Part shown: positions 10,813 to 23,500 of the stretch, in pieces | How positions within the stretch are numbered: position 1 is the first letter of the stretch | How the letters are laid out: every line of letters begins with the position of its first letter | Assembly: GCA_963383645.1 (NCBI GenBank) | Contig: OY726569.1 | Coordinates: 32,637,592 to 32,701,591 of the forward strand | Source: Muscardinus avellanarius | Lineage: Eukaryota; Chordata; Mammalia; Rodentia; Gliridae | Direction: 5' to 3' | DNA length: 64,000 nucleotides | Notes under the pieces: model-generated | Seen by the model: the letters and a program-made list of their open reading frames with translations, nothing else | The model's database searches: none | What the model was told of the DNA's origin: nothing | Position numbers and translations under genes: made by a program

Positions 10813-10937
10813 ACATTTCTTGTAAAAATAAATTGTATTATAATTTTGCTAGCAAATTATGACAGTAACACACATTTTTGTTTAGGATCCTTAGAATTAC
10901 AGGGTGAAAAGGAGGTTTTCCTTATTTGACTATTGTA

Positions 10938-11142
10938 CTTTTTTTGGCAGTGGGGGTTGAACTCAGTAATATTTTACCTCAGAGCTATAACTCTAGCCCT
11001 TTTTACTTTTTATTTTGAAATAAGGTCTTGCTAAGTTGCTGAGGGATCTTGCTAAATTGTTGAGGCTGGCTTTGAACCTGAGATACTTCTGACTCAGCCT
11101 TCTCAGTACTGGGATTATAAGTGTGCACTACAGCTCCCAGCT
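10938..11142 (-). mobile_element. Old dimeric SINE, type A
   Basis: TTTTGGCAGTGGGGGTTGAA, CTCAGAGCTATAACTC, GAAATAAGGTCTTGCTAAG, CTGAGGCTGG... wait-free matching blocks GAGGCTGGCTTTGAACCTG, and GTGCACTACAGCTCCCAGC. Diverged full-length copy. Together with the two elements before it, this forms three same-strand SINEs within 900 bp. Confidence 0.8.
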
Positions 11143-11444
11143 AATACTTTTAATAATTGCATAAGAAGATCATATGGCAACCCTAATCTCTTTGCCTTGC
11201 ACATAATGACTGTGTAGGGTGATACTCAAACACATTCTCTTTGTGAATGAAGTCGTGTCTCCTTGAAAGACTGAAGATTTATTGAGGTCTTGACCAGTCA
11301 AATTCCTTAACCTGGAGAGGACCTTGGCCAATTTCTCAGAAGTTAGAGTGACAAGAGGAAATGCTAGTACTGACTTGTTTGGCTAACTTCTCACTATAGT
11401 AAATCATACTTCATGAAAGGCTAGTCTGTTCATATCTTTTACTT
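11143..11444. other. Unassigned interval
   Basis: Nothing recognised. Confidence 0.4.
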
Positions 11445-11459
11445 AAAATCTTAAATTAT

Positions 11460-11635
11460 CAACGCCGGGCGTGGTGGCACACGCTTGTAATCCCCGCGCT
11501 TGGGAGGCGGAGACAGGAGGATCGCGCAGGTTCGAAGCCAGCCGCGCTGGCGTAAGAGACCCTGTTTCAAAAATATAAAATAGGTCTGGGAGCGTAGCCC
11601 GGAGGTAGAAGGGCTTCCAGGAACCCCAGTACCAC

Positions 11636-11670
<35 letters not shown>
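11460..11670 (+). mobile_element. Young dimeric SINE, deleted (B1) subfamily, best copy
   Basis: Nearly consensus-like: GCCGGGCGTGGTGGCAC, GCGCTTGGGAGGCGGAGAC, GCGCAGGTTCGAAGCCAGC, CTGGCGTAAGAGACCC, GGGAGCGTAGCCCGGAGG, CTTCCAGGAACCCCAGTACC, then over 30 A. Exact 15-bp target duplication AAAATCTTAAATTAT at 11445-11459 and 11671-11685. The high CpG count and long pure A-tail suggest a very recent insertion. Confidence 0.96.
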
Positions 11671-11679
<9 letters not shown>

Positions 11680-11729
11680 AATTATTTTCCATAGGTTTTA
11701 AGAGGAAACAAGAAACCTATATTCTTGAC

Positions 11730-11773
11730 CAGAAGTTTCTATTTTCAAATACAGAAGTTTCTATTTTCAAATA
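11730..11773. repeat. 22-bp exact tandem duplication
   Basis: The 22-bp unit starting CAGAAGTTTC and ending TTTTCAAATA occurs twice head to tail (11730-11751, 11752-11773) without a mismatch; a recent slippage or repair duplication. Confidence 0.95.
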
Positions 11774-11949
11774 AAAAAAAGTAAAGTGTTTTATCTCCTG
11801 TAGTATTACAGGGCTGAGAATCTACTCTATTATAGGCCTGCTTTGGACAATCCAACCACACCTAGCCTAGCCACATCTGTCCTGTGATAATAAGAGCATG
11901 GCAAATGTTTGAAATTTTTCTCCAAAGCGACAACAAAAATAATTAAAAG

Positions 11950-12150
11950 ATGAGCATGGCGGCACATGTTCATAATCCCAGCATTTGGGAGGCTGAGACA
12001 GTAGTATTGTGGTTCATGAACAGCTTCAGCTACTTAGGTCCTTTGCAACTCAGTGAGACCCTGTTTCAAAATAAAAAATAAAAAGTAGGGCTGGGTTGTC
12101 ACTTGGAGGTAGAATGGTACTGGGTTCCATCCTCAGTACCATACACATAC
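11950..12150 (+). mobile_element. Dimeric SINE, type A
   Basis: GATGAGCATGGCGGCACATG, GGGAGGCTGAGACAGTAG, TGAGACCCTGTTTC, GTAGGGCTGGGTTGTCACTT and GGGTTCCATCCTCAGTACC. It abuts the 5' edge of the L1 that follows. Confidence 0.85.
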
Positions 12151-12497
12151 AAAAAATCCCACAAAACTTAGAAGACCCAAAAAAGTCAATCAAAAAGCTT
12201 ATAGAACTGGATCAACAAATTCAGCAAAGTGTCTGGATACAAAATCTTTCTTTAAAATCAGAATCTTTCCTGTATGCCAGCCATCAATCCACTGAAAAAG
12301 AAATCCAGAAAACACTTCCACTCAGGATCTCACAAAAAAATAAAATACTTAGAAATAAGCCTAACCAAGGAGGCAAGAGACCTTTACAAAGAAAATTATA
12401 AAACATTGAAAAAAGAAATGGAAGAAGGCCTTAGATGATGGAAAGATCTTTCATGTTCTTGGATAGGCAGAATCAATATAATCAAAATGGCCATTCT

Positions 12498-12690
12498 TGC
12501 TGGGCATGGTGGCGCACGCTTGTAATCCCCGCACTTGGGAGGCGGAGACAGGAGGATCGCGCAGGTTCGAAGCCAGCTGCGCTGGCTTAAGAGACCCTGT
12601 TTCCAAATAAAAAAGAACAAAATGGGTGTCTGGGAGTGTAGTCCGGAGGTAGAAGGGCTTCCAGGAACCTCAGTACCACCAAAAAGAAAA
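12498..12690 (+). mobile_element. Young dimeric SINE (B1 subfamily) inside L1
   Basis: GCTGGGCATGGTGGCGCACGC, GGCGGAGACAGGAGGATCGC, GCGCTGGCTTAAGAGACCC, GTCTGGGAGTGTAGTCCGG and CTTCCAGGAACCTCAGTACC. The L1 sequence resumes after a short repeated GCCATTC (12490-12496 and about 12695-12701). Confidence 0.93.
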
Positions 12691-12800
12691 AAAGCCATTC
12701 GTCCAAAAGTGAGCTACAGATTCAATGCAATACCCATTAAATTACCAAGGTTATTCCTCACAGACATAGAAAAATCAGTCCTTAAATTCATTTGGAATAA

Positions 12801-12830
12801 CAAATAAACAAACAAACAAACAAACAAAAC
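12801..12830. repeat. (AAAC)n microsatellite within L1
   Basis: About six AAAC units, expanding an A-rich stretch of the ORF2 region. Confidence 0.9.
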
Positions 12831-13589
12831 CCAGAATAGCCAAATGAGTTCTCAGCAACAAAAACCATGCAGGAGGAATCACAATACCTGACTTTAAACT
12901 CCACTACCTAGTCATAGTAATAAAAACAGCATGATACTGGCACAAAAACAAATACATAGACCAATGGTGCAGAATAGAAGACTCAGAAACAAATCCATAT
13001 ACTTATGGCCAATTGATTTTTGACAAAGGGGCCAAAAACACACTGGAAAAAAGATAGCCTCTTCTACAATTGATGTTGGCAAAACTAGTTAACCATATGC
13101 AGAAAAAGGAAATAAGCACCACGTTCTCACCCTGCACAAGAGCCAATTTAAGATGGATCAAAGACTTGGAAATCAGACTAGAGACCTTGAAGCTACTTGA
13201 AGAGGGCATTGATTTAAGATTGCAACACATAGGCACAGGTAAAAACGTCCTCAACAATACCCCAAAGGAACAAGAAACTAAAAGATGGATCAATATATGA
13301 GATTGCATTACACTGAAGAGTTTCTGTATAGCAAAGAAAACTATCAAAAATCTCAACAGAGAGCTGACAGAAAGGGAAAAGATTTTTGTCAACTCTCTCT
13401 CTGATAAAGGACTAATATCTAGAGTATACAAAGAACTCAAGAAACTCAGCATTAAGAAGACAAATAATACAATCAAAGAATGGGTAAGTAAACTAAATAG
13501 ACATTTCACAGAAGAAATTCAAATGGCCAATAAATGTATGAAAAAATTTCAAAATCATTAGCAATGAAAGAGATGCAAATCAAAACAAC

Positions 13590-13796
13590 CTTGACCCAGG
13601 TGTGGTGTTGCATGCTTGCAATCCCAGCACTCAGGAGACTGAGACCAGTGGATAGTGGTTTGTGGACAGTCTCAGTTTAGTGAGGCCCTTAGCAACTCAG
13701 TGAGACCCTGTTTCAAAATAAAGAATAAAAAATAGGGCTGGGGGTGTAGTTAGAAGATAGAATGCCCCTGGGTTCCATCCCTAGTACTGAGGGGGG
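13590..13796 (+). mobile_element. Dimeric SINE, type A, inside L1
   Basis: CCCAGGTGTGGTGTTGCATG, GAGACTGAGACCAGTGGAT, GGGCTGGGGGTGTAGTTAG and GGGTTCCATCCCTAGTACTG, then a G-rich rather than A-rich end. L1 ORF2 sequence continues on both sides. Confidence 0.88.
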
Positions 13797-14272
13797 GAAA
13801 GTACATGAGATTTCACCTAACTCCAACTAGAATGGCAGTCATTAAGAATACAAACAAGAACAAATGTTGACATGGATGTGGAGAAGTGGGAACTCTAATA
13901 CATTGTTGGGGGGATTACAAATTAGTGCAACCACTTTGGAAAACAGTATGGAGGACCCTCAGAAGAATGGGACTGAACCTACCATAAAATACAGAAATAC
14001 CACTTCTGGGTATCTACCCAAAAGAATGAAAACCAAATTACCAAACTAATGCATGCATATCTATTTTCATAGCTACACAGTTCACAATTACCAAACTGTG
14101 CAACCAGCCAAGATGTCCATCAATAGATTAATGGATTATAAAACTATGGGATATATACACAATGGAATTTTACTCAGCCATAAGGAAAAAAAGAAGAATG
14201 TCATTTACAGGGCAATGGATGGAACTAGAGAACATTATGCTAAGTGAGATTATCACAGAAAGTAAGAAATTG

Positions 14273-14431
14273 AGACTGGAGGATCGTGGTTTGAGGACAG
14301 CCCCAGCTACTTAGGCCCTCTGCAACTTAGTGAGACCCTGTTTCAAAATAAAGAATATAAAATAGAGATGGGGGTGTATCTTGGAGATAGAATGCCCCTG
14401 GGTTCCATCCCCAGTACCACACACAAAAAAT
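14273..14431 (+). mobile_element. 5'-truncated SINE with its own target duplication, inside L1
   Basis: Starts mid-left-half at GAGACTGGAGGATCGTGG and runs to CCCCAGTACCACACAC plus A. GTAAGAAATTG is repeated exactly at 14262-14272 and 14432-14442, so the element was truncated when it inserted, not by later deletion. Confidence 0.88.
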
Positions 14432-14608
14432 GTAAGAAATTGCTAGGGAGAAAAAGGGTCATAGGAAGAACTCTAGACAAAGAAGGAGAAATCCTAGATG
14501 AGCAAATAAGGTGACCTAACTGAGTGGGAGGGAAGAGGGGAAGAGGGAAATCTTCTAATGCACATAATGTTCATTAACATATCAAAGTCAATCACTAAGC
14601 TAAACATG

Positions 14609-14645
14609 AGGAGGAGGAGGAGGAGGAGGAGGAGGAGGGAGGGAA
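14609..14645. repeat. (GGA)n purine tract in L1 3' UTR
   Basis: About ten GGA units followed by GGGAGGGAATGGGG, expanded from the polypurine tract present in all L1 3' UTRs of this window. Confidence 0.9.
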
Positions 14646-14959
14646 TGGGGAAGGAATTGGGGAAGGGCTAAATGAGCGATGTGTGCATGCATGCCTCTAC
14701 CATTTTGTACCCCATTAAGATGTATCACTACAATGCACCAATAAAAAATTAAAAAAAGAAATAAAACAAAACAAACAACACTCTTTTTCCTTGCATCTGC
14801 CCATGCAGAGTTTATATCCCAGTGGAGAGAAAGAGACAGTATGTAAGATAGGTATCTTAAATACATGGAATTAGATAGTCCTTAGTGGTTGCTAAGGACC
14901 AATAAGTATGAAAGAGGAATAATACACATGGATTATGGAGGTTTGGGATTTTAGATGGG

Positions 14960-15275
14960 ATATTAATATCACCATATGTTTGTGTTCCCCACATAATCTT
15001 ATGTTGAAATCTAATTACTAGTGTGATGCTATAAGCAGGTGCATCTTCAAGAAGTTAACAGATAATAAGGAAAGCGTCTTCATAAATAGGATTAGTATCC
15101 TGCTAAAATAAATTCCAGAGAGCTGTCTTGCCATCTATGAAACAGAAAATATCTCTTAGAAGACACTGAATCTGCTGCTACCTGGATTTTAGACTTTCCT
15201 GCCTCCAGAATTGTCAAAAATACGTTTCTGTTGTTTAAAGACACAATATACAGCAGTTACCAACATATATAGTGG
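14960..15275 (+). mobile_element. MaLR-type LTR relic (MLT1-like)
   Basis: TTGTGTTCCCCACATAATC, TATGTTGAAATCTAATTAC, GACACTGAATCTGCTG, CTGCCTCCAGAATTGTC, then TTCTGTTGTTTAAAG match the order of MLT1-like LTRs. Ancient and non-coding. Confidence 0.65.
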
Positions 15276-15925
15276 AATAGAAAATAAAATCATTTCTTCC
15301 TGAAAGAATAGGATTATTTCAAACTCACACATACTCATTAAGTTATGTATTTTCTGGGTAATGATATAAAATATATTTCTTCCTGTAGGTTGTGGACAAA
15401 AGACTTCGAAAAATACTATGCTGGCTGATAAGAGTTCTTAGATTGTATCTCCTAACAGGAGGTTAAAGAAAAGGAAAAGACAAGAAGAAAGGAGTATTTG
15501 GCTCTTATATCAAGGAAAAATGAAAGTATGGAGCTAAATGAAAATAATAAGACAATTCTTTAACCCATTTGATGTTTTAGTGGTTATGAACTACATTTAT
15601 TACCCTTAGTTTCTTTTTTCTAAGCTCCTCATGTATACATTTTCCCATGTGTTTAGTTGTACTTATTTCTGTGTGTGTTTGTGGTTATCATAGTGCTCAC
15701 CAGTAAGAGCATGAGGATCAAAGATGAAGAGCATATATACTTGTTTCCAAAAAAGCAAAGAAAATTAAAACAGAACCCCAGGAGCTGAAGTGGTGGTGGA
15801 ATCCAGCCAGGTTGAGCAGGCTGAGTCTATAGGAGCTGCTGTAAAATGAGAAGGTAATGAAGAACCAGGAGCTGGTAGAGATCTGTGGGAAGACCTAAAA
15901 GCTGAGCCATTTAAAGGTCCATGTA
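15276..15925. other. Unassigned interval
   Basis: No recognised repeat, gene or conserved reading frame. Confidence 0.45.
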
Positions 15926-16135
15926 GCTGGGCCTGGTGGTGCATGCTTGCAATCCCAGCATTTGGGAGGCTTAGACAGGAGAATTGTAGTTCGAGGACAG
16001 GCTCAGCTACTACTTAGTGAGGCCCTTTGAAACTCAGTGAGGCCCTATTTCAAAATAAAGAATAAAAAATAAATCTTGGGGTGTAGCTCAAAGGTAGAAT
16101 GCCCCTGGGTTCCATCCCCAGTACCAAAAAAAAAA
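15926..16135 (+). mobile_element. Dimeric SINE, type A
   Basis: AGCTGGGCCTGGTGGTGCATG, TTGGGAGGCTTAGACAGG, CAAAATAAAGAATAAA, GTGTAGCTCAAAGGTAGAATG and GGGTTCCATCCCCAGTACC with an A-tail. The short CATGTA at both edges may be a remnant of the target duplication. Confidence 0.9.
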
Positions 16136-19100
16136 AAAAATGTACATGTAATGGGGCAATAAATCCCCATTGCCTTCCACATAGACATTTTCTAAGATTC
16201 AACCTCATTCCTTTCATTTATTTTTTATCATTTCTCCCTCATTAAATGTATCTCTTTTGAGTTTCGGTTATTTATTTTAATGTAGATGGTTTTTAAATCC
16301 ATATCTATAAGGATAGTTTCTATGAATCTAAAATCCTCAAATATTTTTCTAAGTGATTCTTCTTTGATTATCTCTTTCAGTTTGCAATCCAGCTTTCAGC
16401 CTGAGAGCCCCTCCCCCCCCCAAAAAAAAAAAAAAAACACTCAAGACTATCCCTAGATATCTGGAGAGCTGACAAGTCAGGCTCAGTAGGGATAATTGTG
16501 AATGCGAAAATAAAACACCTATCAGTCTTTCCTAAATATACAAGTAGTGGAGAGCCAAACTCTGCCAAGTCCAATTGTATTAAAACATAAAGAGATAAAG
16601 ACACGTATAGCCCAGATGGTGAGCCAGAGTAACCCACATGAAGAAGGGCAGTTGTGACAGGAGTAGAAAGGGAAAAGAAGAGAACACTGAGTAGAGTTCC
16701 AGAACAAGAAAAAGAAGTTTAAACCCAGAATCTAGAGCTCCAGTTCTGATTTCCCTTGCAGCTAACCAGACCTGGAATCCAGTGGTCCACATGGATGCCT
16801 CAGTGACCAACAATGGATTTTACTTTATGTTTGATTCCAGATCTAACCATACTTACACAGGATTAGAAGGAAGTCTCAGCAAAGCCATTAGGGAAACCTC
16901 AAGCCAAAGTTTCTTATCAAGAGTCCTGCATTTTCCAGGAACAGGCCCACCTCAGTATCCCTGCCAGGCTCAGTCATTGATTGGGAGCAGCACTTGGAGG
17001 TGTGGCCTCAACACCAGCATACCCATGGATATCAGTGCAACAGCTGGAGTTCTTGGTCAATTATACTCCCTGTATTTGATCTTTGCGGTATAGACTCATG
17101 ACTGCCAGATGTCTCTGATTTTCTCAGGCCAGTACAATCTTATGCAGTATTTTTCTTTGATATATTTTATGAGAGGAGAGTCCAGGGCAAAATCTTATCC
17201 TACCAGAAAGAGTCTTCCACATTTTAATGTAGAGTATCTTTTTAGTGTGACCATTCAAATTATTTGTAAATTAAAGTAGAATTTAATAATTTTTCTCATC
17301 CATTAATATATCATCAAATAGTGTATATTTGGTGGTTTGTTCAAGTTTAGGTATGTGTCTAAAAATAATCTTAACAAATGGGCTATCAACAGTGGAATGG
17401 AAAAAAGACATATATTATTTGTGTTTAGTGAACCCATGTTCATTTCTACTGATCATTGTTTTAAATGTTCATAAGTCATGTTTTAAACATTTCTAAAACT
17501 TTTCGTGGAATAGGTTAATTTCATAGCATACTGTATAATACTGACATTTAATATAAAAAGAAATTATGATAACGTTTTTCCTTCTCCAACATTTTGGCAC
17601 TTTTCTGATTATTTACAATTCTATAAGAAATGGCTCAATGTTACAGAAATTTTATTTGAAAGTTACTCTCATAACCTGGGGTATATAATTCTTTGGGGAC
17701 AAAATATATAAAGTCATTTAGGGGAAGAATTGCTTTCTTTACAATCTCACATTTCTTGAACTTCAATTTCCTCTTACCAACATTATTTATGCTATCTTTG
17801 ACAGAGAAGATGGAAATGAAATAATAGTTGAATGGTATGAAGTTTCTTTGCCATGTGCTTCAAAAATGTTATGCTGAAGCAACATGTTTATTTTCTTGAA
17901 TATGACTTCGAAATCCCATTTTTCTTATCTTGATCATTTTTGGCAAGCTTCTTAGCATTCTGATTATTGATTTCGAAAATCATTACTATACTTTTTATTC
18001 ACTATTAAGTACTTCCAGTTGGTTATATCTTTTTCCCTCCCTCTATTTTGTGCATGTTCTCATTTACAGATGAATTCAACTACTTTTTGTCCCTTCCATG
18101 GTTCGGTGATGATTGGGCTATGAAATCTGAATTGTCATCATTTCAATTCTGTGTTCTTTGGTTCCGATGGAAAAAACAAACAGGGAGGGAGATAGATGGA
18201 GAAGGAGATAAAAAAATTTTGTCATCAAAATCTGTACTTTCATTCTAGAAAGTTTATTACTACACATCTTTCTTCATCTTTATTTTTCTTCATTTAGAAA
18301 GAAGAAACAATTATCTTCTCTAAGTGAATTAACTTACATGTCTTTTGGTATCTTGACAATCAAATGATTTTATGTGTTTTCATGTTTTATGTTAATTTTA
18401 AATAATACAAATTTTGGTTATAGTTAAAATACAACTAAATTTGGCTTAGTATCTGATGAGAATTAAGATGTCCAAAAGATGTGGAGATTCTATTTATATG
18501 ATAATAATGAATTGACCAACTATGTAGAATACAATATTGCCCAGGAATGTCAGGGAGATAAATAAAAGGCATACTGAAGAACTATGATTTCCTTTATTAA
18601 GGTAAGAAGTTGGGACTCAGAAAACTTAGAGTCTATTATTTTGGTGAGGGTGGGGCAGGCATCAAACTTTTGTAGGAATTTGTTTCCTAGAAGTCAGCAG
18701 TCAGCTTTTGGAACATTTCTTAATTCGAAGTCATTTACACAGTTGATCCTGTTTTATCTTACCACAGTTTCCATGGATTTGGTCTATTTCTTTATTTTTC
18801 TTTAGTTATTATAGGATTTGTTGATGCCAGTGTTCTTCCCCATTGGAAGATTCAGAGCCCTAGATTCAGAACTATGGTTAGAGAGTGGTATTTTGGTGAA
18901 GTCATATAAACTTTTCAAATATTTTTATTCTGGACCCGAAGGATCTTATGAGCTCATGTATTGGTAAGGATATTAAGATGTATAAAGCACTTTATGCACA
19001 TATAAGCTATTTTTCTTGGCTTAGGGGGGTTGTATAGGCTCTATCTGAACCAAGTTACCACATACAAAAATGCTGAAGAGGATTTTTAGACTAAAAATAA

Positions 19101-20370
19101 GTAGGAAGTCAGTGTGTCCAGAAGGAGTGAAACTCAGCTTAGCTCAGATAGGAAAGAAGTGAGTTAGGAAAATACAAACAGTAAAGGAGGGATGTAATTA
19201 ATCTCTTTACCAATTACAGCACTGATAGGCATAAAAATATTCAGCCTTTTTTTTTTAAATCTACTGGCAGTTTGCCCTTTTTCCTCCTCCTTTTTTTTCT
19301 ACCTTCATCATTCCTTGTAAACAATGGTAAATTGCTTAACACAGAAAACATATCACCAAATTTCCAATGTGAAACATGGAGAAATGATACATGTATGTAT
19401 ATTATGCTTATTGCTTATCTAACTTAAGTGACGTAAGAAAATAAAGAAAATAAACCTCCAGAGATTAATACACTCTATGTAAATAAATAGCCACACTCCT
19501 GAAATAGGAGCTGTCGTTTTGTATTTGATAGACACTAAGTCATTCAGTTATGCTCCATTGTCAAATAGTACTATGGCATTTCATTCTTTGTTCCAGAAAT
19601 TAATATATTTATTAATGTAAATTTTCTAACAAAGTCAACATTATTTAATATCTACTAAATACACTGTATAATACATTGTGCTACTTATAGAATCATAAAA
19701 ATGAATTCTTATCTACAGTCTAACTAAATTTCATATGAAACAACATACTCCTTTGTATTATGGGGAGACAAAAAATATTAAACCCCAAACACAGCTCTAC
19801 TTAGAATAAAAAAATTAATATATTATTAAACTTGCATTGTATGAGAGTTAAAATTCAGTGTTGGAGAAAGTTCTTTGTTGTAAGTTTTATCTTTCTGAAG
19901 TTCATTAAATCTCCTTAGTGCATCTGTTATAAGTCCTCTCCATCAAGCAGAAATTAGTATAAGGAGTTTTAAATCATGTTCATCCTCTCAGAATGGTTTA
20001 AAATATGCTTATGTACAGTTACTAAGTACCATCAAGTATTTTTATTGTAATAAGTAATTTGAAAAATATCCATTATAAATCATCTGGAAACATTCTTGCT
20101 GAAAACAGAACTTAGCATGAACTTGAAAATGTACTTTGGCTTTTTATACTCTTAGTTCTATATTTTGATTTAGTTTTTTAATCAGATCTATTTCAATAGA
20201 TCAAACCCTACCCTTGTCCTGCTGAAGGTCATGCAATTTAGCAGAGGACAACATTTTGTACTCAGCAAGTTTTACAGGGTAGAACGAAAACATATTTGTA
20301 GATTAATGATGTAGTATTCTTTATGATTAAATTTTCAAATGAAGAGGTGCTGCATCCAGTTGTGGAAATA
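16136..20370. other. Long unassigned AT-rich interval
   Basis: Over 4 kb with almost no SINE or L1. Frames such as 16782-17093 (103 aa, plus), 18048-18248 and 18584-18805 show no domain, no codon-level conservation that I can judge and no repeat identity. The lack of insertions may be chance or may mark DNA under constraint. Confidence 0.5.
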
Positions 20371-20371
20371 A

Positions 20372-20500
20372 TATGGGGGCTGGAGCTAGAAGTGAATACC
20401 AGCTCATTTATGGGCTGAGTGACCTTGGGAAGTCACCTGCTTCCTGCGAAGATGTTTTCTTCCCTTGTATAAAGGCATGATAAAACTCCACTGCCATTGA
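20372..20500 (+). mobile_element. MIR
   Basis: GGGGGCTGGAGCTAGAAGTG, AATACCAGCTCATTTATGG, GAGTGACCTTGGGAAGTCAC and TTTTCTTCCCTTGTATAAAG align in order with the MIR consensus (core GTGACCTTGGGCAAGTCAC). A well-preserved ancient SINE. Confidence 0.85.
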
Positions 20501-23500
20501 GGAGTAGCTTTGCAAAAGCCCATAGCTCACTTTTGGTTTTCTACTAGCTAGTCAGTAAATATTTATTATTTTTAAAGGAAAAATCATTTCATACACCAGT
20601 AAGATATAGTCAAAACTTTAATGATCACATACCCATCACATTAAGCAATGTAGATACACTGAGAGTTCTAATTTGCTCATGAAATGGTAGTATGAATTTA
20701 GTTTTGAAAGGATTACTGCATTTATTTGACAGAACTATCCTGATTTTATTGTCTGGCAAGGTGAGAATAAAGGTGGATGGCTACTTTATATATACACAGC
20801 TGGGTTTAGTACATAAAGAAAAATCTACAGGTTTATAGAACCTCTAAAATTTTAGAGGCTTCAGTTTCATCTGAGGGTAAAAAAAAATTAACCAGGATTC
20901 TTTTTTCTTTCTTTCTAGCAAATGTAAGGCAGCTCAGCAACTCTATAACTGTAAATAACCACCTTTGGGGTTTCTTGGGGAATTGGTAGCAATCATATGG
21001 AAAAATCTAGCTTGGAAGTGACCTCTAAGTTTTATTTCCCTAGCTGCTGGAAAAGGAATGTATTTGAGAAGGAGTGTGCTTGAGCTCCAGGAGATTAGGG
21101 TGTGGGTGTGAGCCAAGACATTGTTGGTCACTGCTTGATGAGATGACTTATTTGTGGAGCTGGGCGGGCAACTGTGTTGGAAGCTGGGTGATCTGGCCTG
21201 AGGCTCTGTGCTGTGATGGTAGCTGTGTGCAAGAAGATTAATGGGAAACCAGGCTTCACAGAGTGCTGAAGTGTTAAAGAGGGAACTTGAAGACCCTGCC
21301 TGTCTGGATTGACCTTCAGGTTGAAACCACATAGAGTAAAGCATGCTATGTGGTTGTTTGCCTTGGAGTGCTCCCCAGTCACACAAAAATATGATATATA
21401 TTTTTTTGTTGTTGATTTAAATCAACTCTTCAACATGAAATGTTAAACAAAAAAAAATCTAGCCTAGGGTTTAAAAATGCATCCAACACAGAGAGTCTTG
21501 AAAATATTTAATGCTTCAAATAATTTTCCCTAGCTTCTGAAATATCTCGCACTAAAAATGTCCTCCTGCTGAAGTATTTTCTAAAATATTAGTTTCCACT
21601 TTTACTTTTTGCTCCCAGGACAACTATTCCCCTGAACCAAAACAGCTCCTTTATTTTCTTTTCTTTTTTTCTTTTCTTACTTTTTTTTTCTTTCTTTCTG
21701 GTTCTGAAATAACCCATCCTGAAAACATAAACAACTTGCCTTGATGGCTAAGTAAAACTCTGTCCTGCCACCCATCTCCTCCCACTCTCCACTTCTTACC
21801 CCAAAGAGCAGTAGACATATATCCTCACCCACCAGTGCAGCCCCAGCACTGAGAAGAGGCTCACTGCAGCTAAACAGTAGGTGGAAATGAAAACAATACC
21901 TCCATTTCGACAATATTCAATGTGCTGGGAAGAGAGTCTCTAAGAGAAAGGATAAATAACCTACATAATGAAGAATTAGTTAGCAGTGTTATGTAAATAT
22001 TGTAGCAGCATCAATGAGGAGGTAAGCAGAAGTATTTTAAGACACTATATTATACAATACACTGTGCACTGTTTCCTGGTGATAAGGTTTTTAAAGCATC
22101 TTTATAAGCTCTTCTTCTCTGTTGTGACAGGATTATTTTTGCACCTTTGGAAAGCAACTGAAAAAGGAAGCCTGTAAAAAAATCCTGCCTAACAAAGCAG
22201 CCATACTCGGATAGCTTAAACTATAAGAAAGAACTGATTCAAGATATAAGAATAGATTTCAGATATAAGATTAAACCCAAGTATTAAAGATATCCTCATT
22301 TTTACTGAAGTGCTATATATATTCTTGTCAGTGCAATGAAATGCAAAAATAGCAGAGGATGAATTTGGGGGGTTATTATTCCACTGAATTTTAAAAGAGT
22401 CACTGATGCAAGTATTTGGATAATAGAACCCAGAAACAATAACATATATAAAGGGAAAAGTTGAGTGACTGGATAATGTAGTGTGCAAATTATTCAAAAG
22501 AAAACAGCACAAATTTAAAGAAATGTTTAACTACAGCATAATAAGTTGAACCCACTCCTCTCGCATATACTATATTTTAGAGAAAATATTGACAATCTGT
22601 TTTCTCTTCACGACCCCTCTGAAAATGTAAGATCTGGAATGATAAAATATTTAGATATTTTGGAATTATCTACATTTCAGTATTTCTTCCAAGAATGTTT
22701 TGTTTTAATTGACAATGGTGCACAAATCATAAATATTCAAAAGTTTTAAATTTCTTATTAGGCATTTGAGATATGTTAATGTTTAATTTAGTGAAATGGT
22801 AAAAATGTAGGTACTAGAAAAAGGCAAGCAAGAAGTGGAAATGTCTTAGTTGAGCCACAAACTGAATAATTAGGTATTGTTTACCAGCCCCGGTAGACAA
22901 CCAACTCTTAATTGTATAACTGTGTTTACATCATTTATGGACTTTCTAAAAAGAATGTTTAATTTAAGAATGTCTTCTCCCCTATATTTTTCTTATCACT
23001 GTTGGTTAGCTGTTGTATACTCATGACAGGCCAACAGATTTCACGACTATCTCTCTTTTTAGTCTAGAGGACACTAGAGCAGGTGCATAGAAGAAAAAAG
23101 AAGCCAAATGGCTAAATATGCTGAATAAAAGTAGACAAACAGTGACACAAGAAAATCATTCGGTTTAAATCAAGTTGAAAAGGAGAGCAAGTCAAAATAT
23201 AGAAATATAGGGACAGGCTATAATCTAGATTCCATCCAGGTAACTGAAGAAGTCTACCAGGAGAGAGATGAGCACAGAATACATTTAGCAGTGGCAATCA
23301 GGTGCATGGAAATGATTCAAACCTCTGGAGGACTAGGGGAGCAAGGTCAAGGTCGAAGGTTTATAGAAAAGAATCTTCCATATTGGAAAAATCTCTCTTC
23401 AGACCTTACTCATAGTCTTAGACCCAGAGCTGTTCCTTTCTACTTAGAAATACATGTCAAGTCAGTCTCTCTGTATGTGCTTCCTAGTTGTTTGTGATTG

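Larger units (their letters stand above)
12151..14757 (+). mobile_element. 5'-truncated L1 (ORF2 C-terminal half and 3' UTR), carrying three SINEs
   Basis: Translation at the left end reads LEDPKKSIKKLIELD and LYASHQSTEKEIQK, which matches ORF2 just past the reverse-transcriptase FADD motif (compare [16 protein letters not shown] in the intact L1 at 63871). It continues through the C-terminal region (RWIKDLEIRLETLKLLEEG near 13150; SINRLMDYKTMGYIHNGILL near 14125) into a 3' UTR with AAGATGTATCACTACAATGC and ends ACCAATAAAAAATT. Frameshifts and stops break ORF2, so it is a dead copy. SINE insertions at 12498, 13590 and 14273 split it, so the L1 is older than all three. Confidence 0.93.

Noticed and set aside
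10938..11142. Possible separate SINE family
   Set aside because: The order of blocks and both halves match the common dimer; differences are scattered substitutions, not diagnostic changes.
13003..13509. 168-aa minus-strand frame
   Set aside because: It is antisense to L1 ORF2 sequence, whose sense strand gives the recognisable protein blocks.
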